A stretch of DNA of 64,000 bases, from contig NZ_CP051006.1 in assembly GCF_014673495.1 (NCBI RefSeq), forward strand, positions 8,657,741 to 8,721,740. Direction: 5' to 3'. Made by a program: the position numbers and the translations under genes. This document shows positions 59,651-64,000 of this stretch, in pieces; position 1 is the stretch's first letter, and each line of letters begins with the position of its first letter. The notes beneath the pieces are model-generated. The model ran no database searches. It worked only from the letters and a program-made list of their open reading frames with translations, and had not been told where the DNA came from. Origin of the DNA: Streptomyces griseofuscus. GTDB taxonomy: Bacteria; Actinomycetota; Actinomycetes; Streptomycetales; Streptomycetaceae.

Positions 59651-59758
59651 GGGCGAAGTGGGCTGGAGCACCTGTCCAGCGCGCGGGCCGGCAAAGATCC
59701 CGCGGTCAAAGTTCAGGGGAGAAGGCCGGCCCGTGGCCGAACGGCCACCTGATCGAGT

Positions 59759-60290
59759 TCAGCATTCCGAGTCGTTGAGGGTTGCCAAAAGAGCAAGAGC
59801 GTGTGCCGATGGGCTGCCCGGTGCGGTGTGGAGCAGCAAGGCTTCCAGCTGTAGGGGCCCGGTACGTGGAATTTCTGGACCAGCAGTTCCAATGGGCCGA
59901 CTTGAGGGTGCCGTATGCGAAAAGTGACGTCGTGCGCGGTGCGTACTTCGTGGCGCGCCCATAGTTGCCTGAAGCGCTCGTTTTCGACGGAGAGCTCGCT
60001 GACAAGGGAATGCAGGCGTGCGTCGTCGTTTCGGTTCCCATTTGCGCGCGCAGGTAGGCCACAGCGGTGGCTGTGTACTCTTCCCAGTCGTCTCCGTAGT
60101 CATGGGCTGCCTGTAGTCATGGGCTGCCTGTTCGGAGAAGAGCACTCGAAGGCGGTTCGTCCCGGGTTTCAGGTCCGGTGCCAGAGCTCGGGCCAACTGG
60201 TCGGCGGCGAGCACGTCGCTGTATTTGTTGAAGACCAGGGCGGGCACGTTCAGGCTCTGCACCGGCAGGTCAAGGTTGGCCGCGTCCCCC
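59759..60290 (-). pseudogene. XRE/MmyB-like regulator, ligand-domain remnant
   Basis: Minus frames rebuild the MmyB-like ligand domain: LNVPALVFNKYSDVLAADQL, ARALAPDLKPGTNRLRVLF, then DDWEEYTATAVAYLRAQMGT, FRQLWARHEVRTAHDVTFRI and HTAPGSPSAHALALLATL with a stop at 59759. A 17-base tandem duplication (60096-60112 and 60113-60129) shifts the frame after AAHDY, and further shifts follow. The N-terminal helix-turn-helix is absent. An intact family member is at 25062-25982. Confidence 0.6.
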
Positions 60291-60676
60291 AGCGCGGGCC
60301 GGATGGCGACCGACCCTCCTGCCAACAGACTGTCCATAGGACGCCTCGGCCACATCTACCCTCACTCCCGAGAGTGAACAGGCTGACCAGGCAGTCTCAC
60401 GACCGTGGCCGTTCGGCCACGGGCTGGCCATTTCCCCTGAGATTCGGCCACGGGATCTGAGATCCCACACTGGCGATGCTCGGGGCGAGAGCGGGGGTCT
60501 GCCCATGCCGCGTTGTTCTGGTCGGACATCAACCCGTGAGGGACGTTCCGCCTCGGCATGGGCGAGCGTGAAGCGGACTTGATCGGCTGCCCAGTCGCCC
60601 AGCCGCTGTCACGGGCGAAGCCGCCCGAGCAGGTAGCCGGTCGTGAGCGCGGTGGCTGCGGTGATGACGATGGCCC
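60291..60676. other. no gene recognised between XRE remnant and helicase
   Basis: Shadow frames only. The GTGGCCGTTCGGCCAC palindrome lies near 60404-60419. It is the 3-prime flank of the helicase gene; no obvious hairpin terminator next to the stop. Confidence 0.4.
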
Positions 60677-63223
60677 TCACGTCCATCGCATGCCGATGAC
60701 GGAGAGTTGCTCGATTCGCTCCGGTGTCAGCGTCGCCGCCCGGGAGCGCTGGTTTCCGATCCATGCACCGAGCCGAAGCTCCCGAACCTCTTGGTCGTCG
60801 CCGCTGCCGCCGCTCCCGTTGCCGCCGGTGGTGATCCGTTCGATGTGCTTCCTCGGTACCCGTAGGTGTCCTTCGCGCTGGTAGTACTGTTTGGCGGCCT
60901 GGTAGTTGAGGGCCCATTTGTCGGCCTGTGTACGGCGCGGCTTCGGCTTCTCGTCCTCGCTGGCGGGTGTGATCCCGAGGACCTGCTCGCACATCCACTG
61001 CTGCACGGTCGTGAGCTGGTCCCAGCCGAGCCGCACTGACTGCACCCACCGCCCGAGGTCCGCGCCCTGGCGCACGACGTCGCCCGCCTCGGTGGGCAGC
61101 GCCTCGCCCGCATCCAGGTGCATCCGGACCAGGTGGAAGCACCGCTGCCACGTCACCGGCCAGCTCGGGCACCACGACGGATCGATCTCCTCCAGCTGCT
61201 CGCGCCGCGTCTGCGACAGCGTCCCGGCCGACGACTTCACGGGAAGGCCCTCGGCACGCCGCTGCTCGTTCTCCTGCGCCTTGCGGGCGGCGGCCCGCGC
61301 GTTCTTCAGCCAGATCCCGACCCGGTAGCCCTGGTAGGTGGCGTCGAGCGGGGCCAGGAGGTGGCCCGCCTCGGCTGCCCAGCCGCGGGCCGCTGCGAGA
61401 CCTTCCTCCCACGCGACGTCGAAGTGCGACCACACCATGCCCAGCTTCTCCAGCTGCTCGACGCGGTCCTCGTTCATGTCGCCGCGGGCGTAGAAGCGCC
61501 GGTTGTCGGCGATCCACTGCCCGAGCGGGAAGCCCACGAGCGAGGCCGGCCACCCCTCGGCCTCCACCACCTGGTCCTCGCCGCTGGGCACCCGGTAGGT
61601 GAAGGGCACCTTCAGGTCGCCGTGCAGCCGGTTGTAGATGACGGCGGCCTCGATGCCACGCCGCCAGTGCTCGTGCTCGGGGTTGAGGACCCGCAGGTTG
61701 ATGAACGCGGCCAGCTGCGCCGGATCACGCGGCACGGAGAACTTCAGCAGCTTCCGCGCCGGCGCCGACGGGCCGCCGGACCCGTTCCCCTCGCCCCGGC
61801 TCTCCTCGCCCCCGCTGCGACTCTGAACGCCCCTGACACGGCTCTGCGCTTGCTGCTCGGCGAGCTGTTCCACCACTCGGGCGTCGTGCGCCCTGAGCGC
61901 CTCCAGCAGCTTCGCCAGTCCGCCGAACGCCCTGGAGGTCAGCATGTTGTCGGCGGTCTCGCCGGGGTCGAGCAGGACCGGTACCACGAGGGAGGCGACC
62001 TTGCCCTCGCCTGGGTGCATGCGTAGCGCGCGGCCGACGGCTTGGACGAGGTCGGGCATGGAGCCGCGGACGTCGGCCCAGTAGACGGAGTCACATTCCC
62101 GGGTGTCCACGCCCTCCCCGAGGACCTTCACCGAGCCGAGGAAGCCTTTCTCCACGACCGTGCCGTCCGTGGCGATCCCGGACGTGAACTCGCCCAGTAC
62201 CCGGCGCCGGTGACCCGGCTTGTGCTCGCCGCACAGCCAGTTGGCCCAGATCGTGCGCGGGTACAGCTCGGGGTCGGCGGCGTGCAGCCGCTTGGCGACG
62301 TCGGGAAGGCCGGCCGCGAACGCCTCGGCCTCCTTGACGACATGGTGGAAGACGAGCGTGCGCCGGAAGTTCTCCTCCGAGGACGCCTTGAGCAGCGCGG
62401 TCTGGAGGGCTGCGAGCCGGGCCCCGCGGACCTCGTCCGAGCGGCCCTCCACGCCCAGGAGCTGCGCGGCCTGGAGCTGGGTGTCGGTGATGTCCACACA
62501 CACCACCTGGTAGGGGGCACAAATCCCCCGGTCGATCGCCTCCGAGAGGGTCAGCGTGAAGCAGCGCGCACCGAACGGGCCGTCCGGGTCGTCCTCCATG
62601 CTCGCCACCAGCTCGCCCGGCGCGCCCTCGGCATCCTCGTCCAGCTGCCACAGGCGGGGCGTGGCGGTCATGTACAGGCGGCGCAGGGACGGGATGCGGG
62701 TGTTGTCGTGGACGACCGCCCAGGGCTTGCCCAGCCGACCCGACGTCCGGTGCGCCTCATCGACCACGATCAGGTCCCAGCCCGGAAGGCCGCCCTTGTG
62801 CGCCCGCTCCAGCGTGCCGAGCCCGAGGGAGGCATACGTGGCGAACACGGTGACCTTGTCGAACGGCCGCACCCAGTCGACCAGTTCCTCCACGTCCGTG
62901 GTGTTGGGGAAGGCCACGTCCTCGCCCCGCAGGGACGAGACCCCGATCATCGGGCCGGTGCGGCCGGCCTCGCGCCACGCGGCCTCGGTCTGGGTGAGCA
63001 GGTCCAGCGAGGGGACGAGCACCAGCACGCGGCCCGCACGGAGCTTCTCCGCGCCGCGGGCCGCGACCCGAGTCTTGCCGGACCCGGTGGCCATGATCAC
63101 CTGAGTCCGGAGCCCCCTCTCGGGTGCAAGCAATCTTGCAGGCAATTCGAGGGCGCGGACCACCGCGTCAACGGCTTCCTGCTGTGCCGCCTCACGCTGA
63201 TCGGTTCGGCTTGTGGTCGACAT
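60677..63223 (-). CDS. superfamily II helicase with helicase-associated domains (terminal TtrA-like)
   Basis: The 848-residue protein has Walker A VIMATGSGKT (42-51), DEAH box LIVVDEAHRTSGR (151-163), motif III MTATPR, and motif VI DLVQAVGRALRMHPGEG. The C-terminal 350 residues contain at least three helicase-associated repeats (FPLGQWIADNRRFYARG, YRVGIWLKNARAAARK, LRLGAWIGNQRSRAA). This restriction-like helicase plus repeated HA domains is the arrangement of TtrA-type helicases at Streptomyces chromosome and linear-plasmid ends, involved in conjugal transfer or end maintenance. AGGAGAAGG precedes the ATG. The flanking palindromic DNA supports a subtelomeric place. Confidence 0.88.
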   Translation of the reverse strand: MSTTSRTDQREAAQQEAVDAVVRALELPARLLAPERGLRTQVIMATGSGKTRVAARGAEKLRAGRVLVLVPSLDLLTQTEAAWREAGRTGPMIGVSSLRGEDVAFPNTTDVEELVDWVRPFDKVTVFATYASLGLGTLERAHKGGLPGWDLIVVDEAHRTSGRLGKPWAVVHDNTRIPSLRRLYMTATPRLWQLDEDAEGAPGELVASMEDDPDGPFGARCFTLTLSEAIDRGICAPYQVVCVDITDTQLQAAQLLGVEGRSDEVRGARLAALQTALLKASSEENFRRTLVFHHVVKEAEAFAAGLPDVAKRLHAADPELYPRTIWANWLCGEHKPGHRRRVLGEFTSGIATDGTVVEKGFLGSVKVLGEGVDTRECDSVYWADVRGSMPDLVQAVGRALRMHPGEGKVASLVVPVLLDPGETADNMLTSRAFGGLAKLLEALRAHDARVVEQLAEQQAQSRVRGVQSRSGGEESRGEGNGSGGPSAPARKLLKFSVPRDPAQLAAFINLRVLNPEHEHWRRGIEAAVIYNRLHGDLKVPFTYRVPSGEDQVVEAEGWPASLVGFPLGQWIADNRRFYARGDMNEDRVEQLEKLGMVWSHFDVAWEEGLAAARGWAAEAGHLLAPLDATYQGYRVGIWLKNARAAARKAQENEQRRAEGLPVKSSAGTLSQTRREQLEEIDPSWCPSWPVTWQRCFHLVRMHLDAGEALPTEAGDVVRQGADLGRWVQSVRLGWDQLTTVQQWMCEQVLGITPASEDEKPKPRRTQADKWALNYQAAKQYYQREGHLRVPRKHIERITTGGNGSGGSGDDQEVRELRLGAWIGNQRSRAATLTPERIEQLSVIGMRWT

Positions 63224-63483
63224 ATCCGTCTGCCTTCTCCTGGGCTCTTAGCTGGGCAGGAAACGGGAAACCTGCACGTAGGAGGCGTGCGACCGGCTGC
63301 GGTAGATCTCACCGGAACCGGGTCACCGCCTCGGATCAGTAGCGGGGGAGCGCGATCGAAAACCGGTCCAGCGCCCTTAGTGGTGCTGCTATCTGAGTCC
63401 AGAGTCTATCTTGTGCTTCAAAGTGAAGCACTCAGAACCGAGAAAGTCCCTCGAACGTGGCTGAATTCTGTTACTGTGGCCTT

Positions 63484-64000
63484 ATGGCCACCCCCGAAAG
63501 CAGACTGACGGCCGGTCAACTCGCCCCCGCGCTCCATGGTTCGGCCTGCCACCCTCCCGACGACCCGTCACCCCTCCCTCCCCTTGCCCCTGTTCGGGCC
63601 GCAGGCCCGTGGGCGTGCCGCGCGGAGCGTGGCACGCCTTGCCCGTACGGGAGTTGGGGCCGCACCCCGTGCTGCTGCTGCGCTTTTGGTGGCTGGAGCG
63701 CAGCGGAGGCCACGGTAGTGGGCCCGCTGGCAGTTGTGCCGGTAAACCGCGGGAGGATATGGCGCTCCGTGATCTCGGGCCGCAAGCGCGGGGACCTGCA
63801 TAGCCCCGTGTGCGCTCTCTATGCGGGAGGTTGTGGACCAGGAGGGAGCGCCGCGCGGAGCACGCGTGCCTGCCCTGCTGCCGCGTGGGAATGCCAGGAA
63901 GCGAGCCGCGCGTCCCGCTCACGTGCGCGGGAAGACGGGGAGCGTGCCGTGTGGTGCGCTATGGGCCTAGACCGTTGCCCACGGTCGCTTAGTTGCTCTC
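63484..64000 (+). CDS. open frame running off the right edge (doubtful)
   Basis: From the ATG at 63484 the frame MATPESRLTAGQLAPALHGS continues without a stop to the window end (172 codons). The first 20 residues look protein-like and a possible leaderless start follows TTACTGTGGCCTT, but the rest is Cys/Arg/Pro/Gly-rich and overlaps palindromic DNA. Probably mostly non-coding. Confidence 0.25.
   Translation, partial: MATPESRLTAGQLAPALHGSACHPPDDPSPLPPLAPVRAAGPWACRAERGTPCPYGSWGRTPCCCCAFGGWSAAEATVVGPLAVVPVNRGRIWRSVISGRKRGDLHSPVCALYAGGCGPGGSAARSTRACPAAAWECQEASRASRSRAREDGERAVWCAMGLDRCPRSLSCS
63595..63986. repeat. telomere-like palindrome-rich non-coding region
   Basis: Palindromes include CGGGCC-GCA-GGCCCG (63595-63609), GGCGTGCC...GGCACGCC (63612-63638) enclosing CGC-GGA-GCG (63621-63629), and GACCGT-TGCCC-ACGGTC (63970-63986). 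Short palindromes with three-base purine-rich loops are the hallmark of Streptomyces telomeric ends. Whether base 64000 is near a replicon end cannot be told from this window. Confidence 0.5.

Noticed and set aside
59706..60062. FAYGTL motif on the minus strand, considered as a gamma-glutamylcyclotransferase fragment
   Set aside because: A different frame of the same region continues the XRE ligand domain (FRQLWARHEVR), so FAYGTL is a chance out-of-frame match.

Overview
The window is chromosomal DNA of a Streptomyces-type actinomycete. Base composition is very GC-rich throughout, most codons end in G or C, GTG and TTG starts are common, and the families present are typical of the genus (GlxA-type AraC regulators, XRE/MmyB regulators, SpoIIE phosphatases, CHASE3 kinases, IS110, NucA/NucB nuclease). 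The density of broken genes and insertion-sequence fragments suggests a chromosome arm. The right end carries a large helicase-associated superfamily II helicase followed by non-coding DNA with short palindromes, as in subtelomeric Streptomyces DNA.

Layout. 0-10 kb is accessory: a SnoaL-like gene divergent from a TetR gene across a direct-repeat operator, a secreted metallophosphoesterase behind a PHO-box-like repeat, an intact IS110 element, a GNAT acetyltransferase, and many remnants (ABC exporter, second IS110, nucleotide-sugar dehydrogenase, QueE-like, maleylpyruvate-isomerase-like). 10.2-20.7 kb is the most interesting segment: eleven genes on the minus strand that look like a polyyne (conjugated alkyne fatty acid) pathway. 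In transcription order these are cytochrome P450, an alpha/beta hydrolase that has lost its catalytic residues, a double-hotdog thioesterase, fatty acyl-AMP ligase, two acyl-CoA-type desaturases, acyl carrier protein, a third desaturase, an alpha/beta hydrolase and a rubredoxin. The inferred logic is that the ligase loads a fatty acid on the ACP, the three desaturases convert it to an ene/yne chain using rubredoxin electrons, a hydrolase releases it, the P450 tailors it and an adjacent 14-TM exporter (21.3-22.8 kb) removes it. The P450 and exporter promoters share an operator-like palindrome.

23.5-34 kb holds a second MFS transporter, an XRE regulator, a TetX-like flavin monooxygenase, an SDR, and two nearly identical 181-bp repeats containing a tRNA-like element with a non-canonical anticodon arm, flanking an aromatic hydroxylase. 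33-42 kb contains regulator/target pairs (an HTH regulator with a DUF4097 gene, a GlxA regulator with a quinone oxidoreductase), a DHFR-like reductase, a UBP zinc finger and a LysR regulator. 42-46 kb is a signalling block: CHASE3 histidine kinase, receiver-SpoIIE phosphatase, stand-alone receiver and a small HTH protein. 46-49 kb has a TPR gene translationally coupled to a polyprenyl diphosphate synthase behind two overlapping palindromes, and an ABC ATPase. 49.8-52.5 kb (crotonase, P450, small ORF) has noticeably more A/T-ending codons than its surroundings and looks acquired. 52.6-56.4 kb is a second graveyard (HAD, IS630, IS5, catalase and NucA/NucB remnants) around a FUSC-type membrane protein. 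56.5-59.6 kb is a DJ-1/PfpI operon divergent from a GlxA regulator. 60-64 kb is an XRE remnant, the helicase and the palindromic right end.

Coordinates of remnants are approximate because their reading frames are broken. All functional calls come from reading motifs; no database search was run.
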